19,356 nucleotides of DNA from assembly GCA_964571815.1 (NCBI GenBank), contig CAZNDN010000077.1, forward strand, positions 1-19,356, in the 5' to 3' direction. A program made the translations under genes and the position numbers. Positions within the stretch are counted from its first letter, which is position 1. Each line of letters begins with the position of its first letter. Positions 1 through 8,591 of this stretch are shown here, piece after piece. Below the pieces are notes generated by a model. It saw only the letters and a program-made list of their open reading frames with translations, made no database searches and was not told the DNA's origin. The DNA comes from CAZNDN01 sp964571815 (lineage in GTDB: Bacteria; Fibrobacterota; Chitinivibrionia; Chitinivibrionales; WJKA01).

Positions 1-2
1 CT

Positions 3-614
3 CACCAGTCCGAACCCGACAGGAATCCTCCGGTCGTCAACATGGTCAACCCGGTTGACGGCGCACAGGACATGGCCACGACCAGCCGGGTTGGATTCAC
101 TTTCACCGACAACATCGATCACCGCTCCCTGAACATCCAGACCGTCATTGTCCGCCCCGAGGGAGGCGAGGCAATCAACGGCAAATTCAGTGTGAACAAG
201 AGTATTGTCAATTTCTCGCCCGATGTCTGTCTCGAGGCGAACACCTGTTACGAGGTGGTGGTTCCGGCAGGTGGAGTGAGGGACTATGCGGGCAATGCGA
301 CGGCCGAAGAGTTCACCAGCACGTTCTGCACCGGCTCGAGTGGTAACGAATCCGTCTGCGAAAAGAGGGCGGCCAACCCTACGATCGCCGGAGCGCTTCG
401 CAACCGCGGCGTCACTGGTCACCGTGCTCACTCCCGCTTTCGTGCCGCCGTGGTCCACCACGACCTGCCTCGCGGCATTTCGGCCCGAATCTATGACACC
501 CGGGGCAGATTGCTGCAGGCGCGAAGCGAACCCGGCAACCGGCGGGAACAGCTTCACCACGGGGTCGTCATTGTTGAAGGCTCAACCGGCAACAGACCGG
601 TCGCATCGGACTGA
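3..614 (+). CDS. C-terminal part of a secreted protein with a bacterial Ig-like (Big_5/SbsA-type) domain and a sorting-like tail
   Basis: The frame is open from the left edge (base 3), so the start lies outside the window; the Met at base 42 is internal. Residues about 8-110 read as one bacterial Ig-like domain: a P-P-V-V opening, an N-P-x-D-G-A turn, alternating beta-strands and an F-C-T-G end, the layout of SbsA/Big_5 Ig domains in multidomain surface proteins. After a linker, the last 60 residues contain A-R-I-Y-D-T-R-G-R-L-L followed by G-V-V-I-V-E-G and N-R. This resembles the C-terminal sorting tails of the downstream genes. The tail is slightly degenerate: the usual G-V-Y is G-V-V and the end P-V-A-S-D is atypical, so a sequencing or natural frameshift near base 585 is possible. 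The function of the full protein is unknown. The next gene follows after 27 bases. Confidence 0.7.
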   Translation, partial: HQSEPDRNPPVVNMVNPVDGAQDMATTSRVGFTFTDNIDHRSLNIQTVIVRPEGGEAINGKFSVNKSIVNFSPDVCLEANTCYEVVVPAGGVRDYAGNATAEEFTSTFCTGSSGNESVCEKRAANPTIAGALRNRGVTGHRAHSRFRAAVVHHDLPRGISARIYDTRGRLLQARSEPGNRREQLHHGVVIVEGSTGNRPVASD

Positions 615-631
615 TTGCAAGTCGTAAGATT

Positions 632-636
632 GGAGG
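632..636 (+). promoter_or_regulatory. Ribosome binding site that fixes the start of the CBM9-type gene
   Basis: GGAGG lies five bases before ATG at 642. It decides for this ATG over the in-frame TTG at 615, which overlaps the previous gene's stop region and has no such signal. Confidence 0.65.
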
Positions 637-641
637 ACAAA

Positions 642-1610
642 ATGATCCCCCTGCGACGGATGATTCAGACGTTCAGGGTGCCGGTGGTCCGGGCAACGGC
701 GGCAGTGTTACTCAGCTTCTCCGGTGCCCGCGCGACCGAGACCGATATCATCGCGCAGTTCTGTCCCGGAGTTACCCTCGACGGGATGCTGGATGAGTAT
801 TCCTGTGGACGGTTCTTGACGATTACCGACGAAAGCTCACCCGAAGGCGGGGTCGATATTGTCGTAGCGGTGGTCTGGGATGCCGACAATCTGTACGTTC
901 CCTTTCAAATGGGCGACACGTATTTGAATGCCCATGCCGATGAAGATGACGATCCGTCGGCAGTCAATGACGATTGCTTTCAGATTTTTATCGACCCCGA
1001 CAACAGCAGGGACCACGCCATGGGAAGTGGTGATTTTCGAATCATCATTACCGTACTGGACTATGTCCTCGACGGAAGCGGGTGGGACAACTGGGAATGG
1101 GACGGCCATGTTGCTCACGCACTGTTCCGCATTGCCACGGTCAACGAAAACGAAGATGTGGATCAGGGAGGATCTTTTGTCGAGCTTGCCGTTCCCTGGA
1201 CCAGCCTTGGGGTAACGCCCTCGGAGGGCATGGAAATGGGGATGTTGTTCGGATTCACCGATCTTGACGCCGAGGGAACCCCCTATCGGGGCAATCATCT
1301 GTCACTTGACGATCCAAACCGGCCCGACCAGTGGGCCCGGGTCGAGCTGCGGGGTGGTGATACGGGGAGGCGTACGCATGCTCCGCGGAAACGAGCGCAT
1401 GAAGGTTCAAACGGTTCTTCATACTCACGGGCTGTAACGGTAATCAACGCGAAAGCTGTTCGGCGCAGTGGTTGTGAGTTGTTCTCGATTTCCGGCGCCT
1501 CTATACCCGTCGGTGTCCGGCTCATCACGCCCGATCAGTATCATGGACCGGATTTCAGAATGCTGTTGCTCAGGAAAGGCAACAGTGGAATAGTTACACT
1601 ACCGCGGTGA
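642..1610 (+). CDS. Secreted protein with a family 9-type carbohydrate-binding domain (CBM9-like)
   Basis: The protein has 322 residues. Residues 1-31 form a signal peptide (basic start, hydrophobic stretch, G-A-R-A cleavage site). Residues about 40-235 look like a CBM9_1 domain: an early L-D-G-x-L-D-E-Y segment, V-V-W-D-A-D-N-L-Y-V, the acidic D-D-C-F-Q-I-F-I-D-P-D motif, F-V-E-L-A-V-P-W, and a late N-P-x-x-W-A-type end. CBM9 domains bind sugar ends of polysaccharides, but they also occur as lone surface domains of unknown ligand. The last 45 residues (L-F-S-I-S-G-x-x-I-P ... R-M-L-L-L-R) look like a divergent sorting tail similar in form to that of the gene at 14963. No catalytic domain is visible. 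The gene was probably co-transcribed with the upstream Ig-like gene. Confidence 0.75.
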   Translation: MIPLRRMIQTFRVPVVRATAAVLLSFSGARATETDIIAQFCPGVTLDGMLDEYSCGRFLTITDESSPEGGVDIVVAVVWDADNLYVPFQMGDTYLNAHADEDDDPSAVNDDCFQIFIDPDNSRDHAMGSGDFRIIITVLDYVLDGSGWDNWEWDGHVAHALFRIATVNENEDVDQGGSFVELAVPWTSLGVTPSEGMEMGMLFGFTDLDAEGTPYRGNHLSLDDPNRPDQWARVELRGGDTGRRTHAPRKRAHEGSNGSSYSRAVTVINAKAVRRSGCELFSISGASIPVGVRLITPDQYHGPDFRMLLLRKGNSGIVTLPR

Positions 1611-1633
1611 AATCTGCCCCGGGAGGAAATAGA

Positions 1634-1882
1634 CGGCCTGATCGGCTTCCCATAGAAGGCCGCAAGCTTCTCAATAATGCCGCCGGGAGAGAGGTCCCGC
1701 GAAAAGAAACTACTCACTTCGGGGTGTTACTCGGAATTTACCTCCACGATACTTTCAAATGAGCGTCCAAGCCGGCGCACAGAGTATGTCTTTCCCACCT
1801 GGCGAGCGCCTCTCACAAGAAGCACTCTGCGGCGTGGATCATTCTTCCATCTCACCAGATGCGAATCGATTCTGCGTTGCAT
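1634..1882 (-). pseudogene. Truncated AAA_14/DUF4143-family ATPase, 5' fragment with an in-frame stop
   Basis: Reading down from ATG at 1882, the first 51 codons match the start of AAA_14/DUF4143 ATPases: basic M-Q-R-R-I-D start, R-V-L-L-V-R, then a Walker A motif G-A-R-Q-V-G-K-T (bases 1810-1787), then S-F-E-S-I-V-E-V-N. A TAA stop follows at 1729-1727. The same frame then continues with H-P-E-V-S-S-F-F and I-I-E-K-L-A-A-F-Y-G, as in intact family members, before similarity ends near 1634. So the gene lost its coding capacity by a stop and its 3' three-quarters by deletion: no Walker B or DUF4143 part remains. A GAAGG-type ribosome binding site lies about ten bases upstream of the ATG. Family members are often accessory genes in variable copy number. 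Its role here is lost. Confidence 0.72.
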
Positions 1883-2041
1883 GCGGTGATACCTTCATTA
1901 ATGGTGCCCGTATCAGAGCCGGCAGTAAAATAATAGAAGGCGTATCGTGACGCGAACCTGAAATAATGATACCCGTATAGTTGCCGCGCTTTCATCCTTT
2001 TCGGGTGGGTTCTTCCCGGAGTAAACCGTTATCCCAACCGA

Positions 2042-2059
2042 CCGGGTCACTGGACCCGG
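2042..2059. repeat. Perfect short inverted repeat (hairpin) upstream of the operon
   Basis: CCGGGTC (2042-2048) and GACCCGG (2053-2059) form a 7-bp, mostly G-C stem around the four-base loop ACTG. There is no T-run on either strand, so it is not a standard terminator. It sits 213 bases before the first operon gene and could be a protein-binding site or leader structure, or chance. Confidence 0.4.
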
Positions 2060-2256
2060 CGAAAGGGCCCTCCCGAGGAACCTGGCCTGAAAAGCTCCCG
2101 AAAACGCACGGAACGCCAAAACCGGGAGCTTCAAGCGGACATAACTATAACTATGATAGCAATAGTGCAACCATAGACATTCCTTTGCCGATCACTTTAT
2201 CTCCTGCAGCATTATATTGCTGACAGGTAAAAACAGCTATTGGCTTCTTCGCAACC

Positions 2257-2264
2257 AGGGGGAG
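2257..2264 (+). promoter_or_regulatory. Strong ribosome binding site of the first propeller/cytochrome gene
   Basis: AGGGGGAG lies seven bases before ATG at 2272. It supports this start even though it gives a long 40-residue polar region before the hydrophobic signal segment. Confidence 0.6.
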
Positions 2265-2271
2265 AGAGTCC

Positions 2272-5200
2272 ATGAACCATCCAACAATCACAACACGACC
2301 CCGGGACAAAAATGAATATGGGCGGCAGCAGGCCGGATGGTGCACCTGCCCTGTCCGTTCCGGAAAGTCCCCGGCTTGCGGTACGCGGCGGCTGACCTTG
2401 TTGGCGAACCCTCTTGCCGCGGCCCTTGTTCTGGCCGCCGTATGCCCGGCTCTCTTCGGCACGACCAGGGCCGCGGTCGGTCAGGATGTGCTCGATGACT
2501 GGAATTTTCAGTACGAGGAGATCAGCGACCAGAAGAGCATAACGGAGCAAGTCGACGAGAACACGTGGAGTATTCAGGGAGGGCAACTGCGGAAATACGG
2601 CGGTAGTAGTACGTTTTCCATGGACGAGTTGTATGACCGCCATGCAATGGTCCTTGCCGAAGACAGCGGTCCCCTCGACGTTGTCATTCGGCGCACGCGG
2701 GCACTGATAGACCTGCTCAAAACCATGCCCGGCGCCCCGGATATCAGCGGTCTGGAGGCCCAGTTCAATCAGAAAGCACAATCCGCATCGGGAAAGCAGG
2801 GCTACCTGGATATCTGCACCATTCGCAGGCAGATTGCCTTTTCCAATCCGCTTCTGGATTTCGACCGGATTCTCTTCTGCGAACGGGGCAGTTCCCGCGA
2901 CCGGGACGGCGGCAAGGGAAGTCACATGACGACGCAGTACAACCTCTACACGCCCCGGGGTGCGGGGTTGTACCTGCTCGAAGACGCGTTTGGGGAGAAT
3001 CCACGGCGAGTCGACCTTGTGGAGAACTCGCCCGTGCAAAACGGGCCGTATCAGGGCAAACTCCTCAACGAGCTCAACAAAGATTTTATCTCACCCGAGC
3101 TTTCTTACGACGGGCAAACCGTCTATTTCGGATGGGGCATGGGTACGACACATTCCAAAGTGGTCGATGAAGACGGTTTTCATATCTTCAAGATGGGTAG
3201 TGACGGGTCCAATCTTACCCAGTTGACCTTCGGACCTTACGCCGACTGGGACCCCTGTGAGCTTCCGGGCGGAAGAATAGCCTTCATCTCTTCGCGGAAG
3301 AAGTCACATCTTCGCTGCGGTATCAAGTGGCATCCCAACTTCGCTCTCATGTCCATGAACAGCGACGGCAGCGATATCATTCACCTGAGCTACCACGAGA
3401 CCAACGAGTGGCATCCGAGCGTGGACAACAACGGGATGATCGCCTATACCCGCTGGGATTATGTTGACCGCGATTCGGATATCGCGCACCATCTGTGGAT
3501 ATGCTACCCCGACGGACGCGATCCGAGGGCGCCCCACGGCAACTACCCGCATCCGCTGACCACGATTCCCGAAGTAACGTGGTATTCAAATCCCGAGAGG
3601 TACCGGAGAAACTCCCGCCCCTGGATGGAGAGCAATTTCCGGGCCATACCGAATACCTCCAGCGAGTACGTTGCCGCGGCAACGTGGCACCACGGCGGCT
3701 CGATCGGCTCCCTCATCTATATCAACACCGCTATTCCCGACGACGGGGTGATGTCGCAGGTCCGGCGAATAACGCCGTATATCTGCTTTCCCGAATCGGA
3801 AGGAAATTCGGCATTCGGCAAATACTATGCTACTCCCTGGCCGTTGAGCGCCGACTTTTTCCTGTGCAACTATCACAATCGGATCTATCTCCTTGACCGA
3901 TTCGGCAACCGGGAGTTGCTCTTTCGATGCACCACCGGCGCAAACCCCGACCATCCGGTTACGGAAGACAAATACTCCGAAAACAGGCTGCGGCCCATGG
4001 ATCCCATCCCGGTCAAACCACGGCCCAGGCCTCCGGTCCTTGCCACCAGGACCTGGCAGGGAGAACGCTCCGGCCTTGACGGCCACAATCGTGCGGTGAT
4101 CAGCGTGTCCAACATCTACGAAGCGGACATGCCGTGGCCCGAGGGTACGAAAATCAAATGGCTGCGTATCATGCAGGTGATCCCCAAGCCGGATTCCATG
4201 CCCAAACTCGACCGGCCGCGTATCGGTTTTGCCGACCAGGGCATTGCCAGAATGTCGCTTGGTATTGTGCCGGTGGAGGAGGATGGAAGCGTCTACTGCG
4301 AAGCACCGGTAGGCAAGCTCATTTTCTTCCAGGCCCTCGATGAAAACCGGATGGCGGTGCAGTCTATGCGCTCCGGCACATACGTGCACGAAGGGGAGCA
4401 TCTGAGCTGTTTCGGCTGTCACGAAGACAAGTGGAAGGCGATTCCGCCATTGTCGGGAACACCTCTGGCGCTGCAGCGTGACCCCTCGCCGTTGACGCCC
4501 GACGCTGGTGGTCTTGAACCGGTCAACTATCACCGCCTGGTCAAGCCGGTCCTGGAATCGACCTGTATACCCTGTCACCGGAGCAAGAGCGATGCGGGAC
4601 CGACCAGCAGCACCTACCGGGACCTCGAGGAGTATGTCTTCTGGTTCGACGGGGGAGGCAACGGCAATATCGGTCATGCGATCGTCGGTGGATCCCGCAC
4701 GATTCCGGGTTATTTCGGTGCGCACTACTCGAAAATGGGTAAGGCTCTCCTTTCCTCCCACCGCGACAGAGTAAGCGAGGAGGAATTCCAACGTGTCTGT
4801 TTGTGGCTCGACGCGCACTCAAACGAGCTGGGCGCCTACCACGACACGGTTGCGCAGCGCAACGGCGAGCTGATCTGGCCGCGGCTGGAGGTCAATCCGA
4901 ACGATCTCCAGGCCGTCGAGAAAGACAGGCCGCTGCCCAACCCCCGGGACNNNNNNNNNNNNNNNNNNNNNNNNNNNNNNNNNNNNNNNNNNNNNNNNNN
5001 NNNNNNNNNNNNNNNNNNNNNNNNNNNNNNNNNNNNNNNNNNNNNNNNNNTCCGAACGATCTCCAGGCCGTCGAGAAAGACAGGCCGCTGCCCAACCCCC
5101 GGGACGGTACGTTCGCATGGAACCGGGCCCTTGCAAGCCGGCAAAACAATGGGCATCGCGGCATTGAAATATCTCTGCGTAGCGAAGCGGTCACCGTGAC

Positions 5201-5387
5201 CAGCCGCGCCCCCGGCCGAACCGTCGTACGGCTGCTTGACAGCCGCGGACGAGTTGTGCTGAACCGGCCGGCGGCCGCGAACCAGTCTCGAGCATACCTT
5301 GACATTTCAACATTACCCTCCGGGGTCTACCTGGTTCAGGCCGCAACCGGCGCCGAATCCGTGGTCAGGCGAGTACACCGATGGTAG
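2272..5387 (+). CDS. Exported beta-propeller/cytochrome c protein of the hydrazine synthase alpha (HZS_alpha-like) family, two CXXCH motifs; interrupted by an artificial gap
   Basis: After the 100-N gap and its 55-base flanking repeat are collapsed, this is one 986-residue protein. A hydrophobic export segment lies at about residues 45-62. A helical N-terminal region follows, with the family-like segment I-R-R-Q-I-A-F-S-N-P-L-L. PD40/WD40-like propeller repeats start near residue 275 (L-S-Y-D-G-x-T-V-Y-F; M-x-S-D-G-S-x-x-x-x-L). The HZS_alpha-type region has F-F-Q-A-L-D-E-N-R-M-A-V-Q-S-M-R, leading into a c-type haem motif C713-F-G-C-H717. A second motif is C765-I-P-C-H769. The C-terminus is a sorting tail (V-R-L-L-D-S-R-G-R-V-V ... 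S-G-V-Y-L-V). In anammox bacteria the related subunit carries two haems and helps make hydrazine, but no other hydrazine synthase or anammox gene is here, so that function should not be assumed. The likely role is a surface or periplasmic redox or binding protein; its substrate is unknown. Confidence 0.8.
4896..4950 (+). repeat. Left copy of the 55-base direct repeat bordering the assembly gap
   Basis: This is base-for-base identical to 5051-5105 and ends exactly at the first N. The exact match and its placement at both contig ends indicate one sequence assembled twice. Confidence 0.9.
4951..5050. other. Assembly gap of exactly 100 N
   Basis: A round 100-N block is a scaffolding placeholder, not a measured distance. 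Identical 55-base contig ends on both sides suggest the true gap length is minus 55, meaning no sequence is missing. Fifty-five is a common de Bruijn k-mer size, which fits contig ends overlapping by one k-mer (inference). Confidence 0.9.
5051..5105 (+). repeat. Right copy of the 55-base direct repeat bordering the assembly gap
   Basis: This is identical to 4896-4950 and starts directly after the last N. Removing 155 bases (gap plus one copy) shifts the frame by two, which exactly joins the frame of the gene starting at 2272 to the frame ending at 5387. Confidence 0.9.
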
Positions 5388-5403
5388 AAATCTCCGGCAC
5401 ACC

Positions 5404-5409
5404 AAGGAG
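5404..5409 (+). promoter_or_regulatory. Ribosome binding site of the second propeller/cytochrome gene
   Basis: AAGGAG lies seven bases before ATG at 5417. It favours this start over the in-frame ATG at 5381, which overlaps the previous gene's end and has no binding site. Confidence 0.7.
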
Positions 5410-5416
5410 CTTACAA

Positions 5417-8347
5417 ATGGAGAAGATCGCACGCATTTTCAAATCATTCCGCCCTGCAGCGCTTCTTGCGGTGACGGGTATGATAACTGCCGGCCGCGCG
5501 GTCAATGCACCCAAGGCTACCTACGACAGTTTCAACGACCTCGCCTACGACCGTATCCAGGAGGTGTGTGAGGCGGGCGGCACGCTGAATCAGAGTTTTT
5601 CCGTCAAAGGCAACGGCTGGACCATGCTCGGCCAGGATGGCGTCTACACCTGGGATACCTATCTCATCGACGGTTACTGCCATGACGAGCATGCGCTGGT
5701 TCACGAAAGCGACGCCGATGCCCTGGCGGTTGTGCTCAGGAGAACCGAAGCTCTTTTGAACCATCTGAAGCTCATGCCCGGAGCGCCCGATCTCGGCGCG
5801 CACGAGCAGGAATTCAATGCGCTTAAAACCCGGAGCGCCGGCGTCGACCCTTCGAACACAAGCGCACGTAAAGACCTCTACTACCAGGCCTGTGACGTGC
5901 GACGTAGAATTGCGTTTGCCAACCCACTCCTTGAGAGTATCGATAAGCTGCTGTTTGTTGAATTCAACCCGATCTGGAGTTGTTACATCCACATGTGCGA
6001 TCAGTACTACGGTTTCAACGCCATCAAAGGTGGGGGTCTCTATGTACTCGACGCCCCGTTCGGTGCCGATCCTCAACGTCGCGACCTGCTCACCAATCCG
6101 GTACAGTCGGGCGCCTACGCCGGAAAAAGTCTGCAGGGTGGGGCATTCATGTCACCGGAGGTTTCGTATGACGGCACTACGATATACTTCGCCTGGTGTG
6201 AAGGAGAGAGAGGGAAAGAGCGCACGCAAGCCTCGACGTGGCACATTTTTCGGGTCAACGCCGATGGAACGGGACTGGTACAGTTGACCGAAGGAGAAAA
6301 CGGCTCGTACTGGAATGAATTCGACCCCTGCGTGTTGCCCAACGGCCGAGTCGTGTTCCTCTCCGAGCGCAGAACCGGGACCATGTTGACCAACGGACGA
6401 TGCCACGGCCGGCTTGCGGCCACCTACACCCTCTTTTCCATGAAGCCCGACGGCAGCGACATGTACCCGATTGCCTATCACGAGACCAACCAGTGGCATC
6501 CCAGCGTCGACAACAACGGCATGATCGTGTTCAACCAGTGGGACTATGTGGACCGCGGCTCAAATGAAGCGCACCATATCTGGACCTGTTATCCCGACGG
6601 ACGCGATCCGCGTGCGCCTCACGGCAACTATGATCACCCGTATGGCGACCGCAACACACCCTATTTCACCTACCCTACGGTGAAGGGCAAGGAAAACGGC
6701 GGATTCCACCCGGTCAAGGGCGGCTCCAACCTTCACCCCTGGGGCGAGTGGAACATCCGCGGTGTACCCGGCTCACACCGGTATATCGCTACCGCCGCCG
6801 CACATCACGGGGTGGCGTTCGGGTCCCTGGTGCTCATCGATACCCGGATCGAGGACGACGGCATGATGTCGCAGGTCAGGCGGGTGACGCCCGATTGTCT
6901 GTTTCCCGAAGCCGAAGCCGGGCCGGCGCAGGTGGAGGGGGCTTTCGAGGGTTTGCCCGACACCTGGCACGGGCGCATGCTCAACTACTACACTACCGGG
7001 AAGTACGCAACAGCCTGGCCTCTCAACGAAGACTTCTATATCTGTAACTACTGGAAGAATGTCATCCTGCTCGACCGCTTCGGCAACAAGGAGGTCCTGT
7101 ACACGCTCGATTGGGACGACAGGGATGATTTCAGGCTGGGTTTCCGGCCAATTGACCCCATGCCGCTGGGCCCCCGCGAGAAACCTCCGGTGCTTGCCCA
7201 GAGAACCTACGACGGTGAAGACAGACCGAAGGAGCACCCGCGTGCCACGATCAGTGTACAGAATATCTACGAGAACTACCCGGTGGACTGGCCCGCGGGC
7301 GTGGAGGAAGAGAAAAAGATCAAATGGATGCGAATTGTGCAGTTCATTCCAAAGACCACGCCGGGTGAAGACAGTCCGCGTATCGGCGGCTATAACATGG
7401 CGACCTGCCGCATGTCGCTGGGAATCGTGCCGGTTGAGAAGGACGGAAGTGTCTACTGCAACGCACCGATTAACAAGCCCATCTATTTCCAGGCCCTCGA
7501 CGAGAACCGGATGGCCATTCAGTCGATGCGGGCGCTGACCTACGTCCACACGGGAGAGCAGTTGAGCTGCGTGGGGTGCCATGAGAGCAAATGGAAGGCG
7601 ATCCCCCCGCTTCAGTCCACACCGACGGCTTTCACTCGTCCGCCCTCAGCACTACAGGAAGAATTCCCCGGGCATCATACGGACCCCTCCAAGGGAGCGA
7701 TTCCGTTCAATTACCACCTTCTTGCCAAACCGGCCCTTCAGCGCGCGGGCTATCCCGGTGAGTACAAGTGCTACTGGGCCCCCGGCGGCGGTTCCCGCTC
7801 GATACCCGGTTACGTGGGCGCCCATGCATCGAAGATCGGCGACGAGCTGGTTCAGAAATACAAGAACGGCTCGATCAGTGAAGAAGACTTCCGTCGTATC
7901 GTGATGTGGATCGATTTAAACTGTAACGAGCTGGGATGGGACCACAATGTCGAGGCTCAGAAGGCAGGGCAGGTTGTCTGGCCGGAAATCGATGTCGACC
8001 AGGCCAATGTGCTCGGCACCGAGAACTGGCGGCCGGCGCCCGAATCGCTGGGGACAGCGGCACGGTTTCCCGGATTCGGCCGAAACTCTTCCTCGAAAAC
8101 CGCGAGCCCGAACGAGCCGATCGGTATGTTCCGCCGGGGAGCTTCGCTGGTAATCACGAACCTTCAGGCCGGCTCGTTCCCGGTCCGGATCTGGGATTCA
8201 CGCGGAAGCACGGTATTCGACCGGACCTGCACATTCACGGGCCGGCCCCTGAGTATACCTCTGTCCACCCTTCCGCAAGGAATCTATGTTGTCCGGGTCC
8301 AGACTCCGAACCGTGCAAGGACAAGAACCGTGTCCATGTTGCGGTAG
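5417..8347 (+). CDS. Exported beta-propeller/cytochrome c protein, tandem HZS_alpha-like paralogue with a single CXXCH motif
   Basis: The protein has 976 residues. It begins with a signal peptide (about residues 1-31, ending V-N-A). It matches the upstream gene along its whole length: helical N-terminal region with R-R-I-A-F-A-N-P-L-L, PD40-type propeller repeats (V-S-Y-D-G-T-T-I-Y-F; W-H-P-S-V-D-N-N-G-M-I, identical in both), the shared Y-P-D-G-R-D-P-R-A-P-H-G-N-Y, the F-Q-A-L-D-E-N-R-M-A-I-Q-S-M-R segment, and C718-V-G-C-H722. The second haem motif of its neighbour is absent: the region between A-K-P-A-L and G-S-R-S-I-P-G-Y is about 30 residues shorter and has a lone Cys (K-C-Y-W). The C-terminal tail has V-R-I-W-D-S-R-G and G-I-Y-V-V-R-V, a sorting signature. 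It starts 29 bases after the upstream stop, so the two are very likely co-transcribed. Biochemical function is unknown. Confidence 0.85.
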   Translation: MEKIARIFKSFRPAALLAVTGMITAGRAVNAPKATYDSFNDLAYDRIQEVCEAGGTLNQSFSVKGNGWTMLGQDGVYTWDTYLIDGYCHDEHALVHESDADALAVVLRRTEALLNHLKLMPGAPDLGAHEQEFNALKTRSAGVDPSNTSARKDLYYQACDVRRRIAFANPLLESIDKLLFVEFNPIWSCYIHMCDQYYGFNAIKGGGLYVLDAPFGADPQRRDLLTNPVQSGAYAGKSLQGGAFMSPEVSYDGTTIYFAWCEGERGKERTQASTWHIFRVNADGTGLVQLTEGENGSYWNEFDPCVLPNGRVVFLSERRTGTMLTNGRCHGRLAATYTLFSMKPDGSDMYPIAYHETNQWHPSVDNNGMIVFNQWDYVDRGSNEAHHIWTCYPDGRDPRAPHGNYDHPYGDRNTPYFTYPTVKGKENGGFHPVKGGSNLHPWGEWNIRGVPGSHRYIATAAAHHGVAFGSLVLIDTRIEDDGMMSQVRRVTPDCLFPEAEAGPAQVEGAFEGLPDTWHGRMLNYYTTGKYATAWPLNEDFYICNYWKNVILLDRFGNKEVLYTLDWDDRDDFRLGFRPIDPMPLGPREKPPVLAQRTYDGEDRPKEHPRATISVQNIYENYPVDWPAGVEEEKKIKWMRIVQFIPKTTPGEDSPRIGGYNMATCRMSLGIVPVEKDGSVYCNAPINKPIYFQALDENRMAIQSMRALTYVHTGEQLSCVGCHESKWKAIPPLQSTPTAFTRPPSALQEEFPGHHTDPSKGAIPFNYHLLAKPALQRAGYPGEYKCYWAPGGGSRSIPGYVGAHASKIGDELVQKYKNGSISEEDFRRIVMWIDLNCNELGWDHNVEAQKAGQVVWPEIDVDQANVLGTENWRPAPESLGTAARFPGFGRNSSSKTASPNEPIGMFRRGASLVITNLQAGSFPVRIWDSRGSTVFDRTCTFTGRPLSIPLSTLPQGIYVVRVQTPNRARTRTVSMLR

Positions 8348-8529
8348 GCGGGGAAAATGATCCCCTGTCGGCCCGTTCTCCGAGCGGAGCAGCCGAAGCA
8401 TCCCGATCCGGGAGGCGCGCGCGACCCGCAATGAGGCCGCACGCTCCACAGTAATGTCCGCGGGTGACGGACCTCTCTTATCGTGCCGCGGGAGCGGAAA
8501 GGAACTCGGGATATGGGAGAGAGGCAACC

Positions 8530-8586
8530 GTGTCGCGCCGTGCCGTCGCACCCGGAGAAATATCGCCACAAATGAACCGGGAGTAA
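8530..8586 (+). CDS. Possible short leader ORF before the symporter (18 codons, GTG start)
   Basis: A purine-rich GGAGAGAGG precedes GTG at 8530 by about five bases. The frame stops with TAA at 8584-8586, five bases before the likely TTG start of the symporter. This arrangement would allow coupled translation. The peptide (V-S-R-R-A-V-A-P ...) has no recognisable features and may simply be chance. Confidence 0.2.
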   Translation: MSRRAVAPGEISPQMNRE

Positions 8587-8591
8587 CGCTG

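Larger units (their letters stand above)
1611..2271. other. Non-coding stretch between the CBM9-type gene and the propeller/cytochrome operon
   Basis: This 661-base stretch has no intact gene. Bases 1634-1882 carry an ATPase remnant on the minus strand (annotated separately). Bases 1883-2271 hold a perfect 7-bp hairpin at 2042-2059 and AT-richer sequence at 2140-2220. That is where a promoter for the operon starting at 2272 should lie, but no convincing -35/-10 pair with normal spacing is visible. The best -10-like element is TATATT at 2213-2218. Confidence 0.6.

Noticed and set aside
3586..4818. 410-codon open frame on the minus strand
   Set aside because: It lies fully antisense to the propeller/cytochrome gene, is rich in Arg/His/Gly, has no recognisable domain, and is explained by high-GC codon bias.
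4803..5387. A separate small gene spanning the gap and ending at 5387
   Set aside because: Its part before the gap is a shadow frame of the large gene. Only the part after the gap is real, and it is the C-terminus of the protein that starts at 2272.
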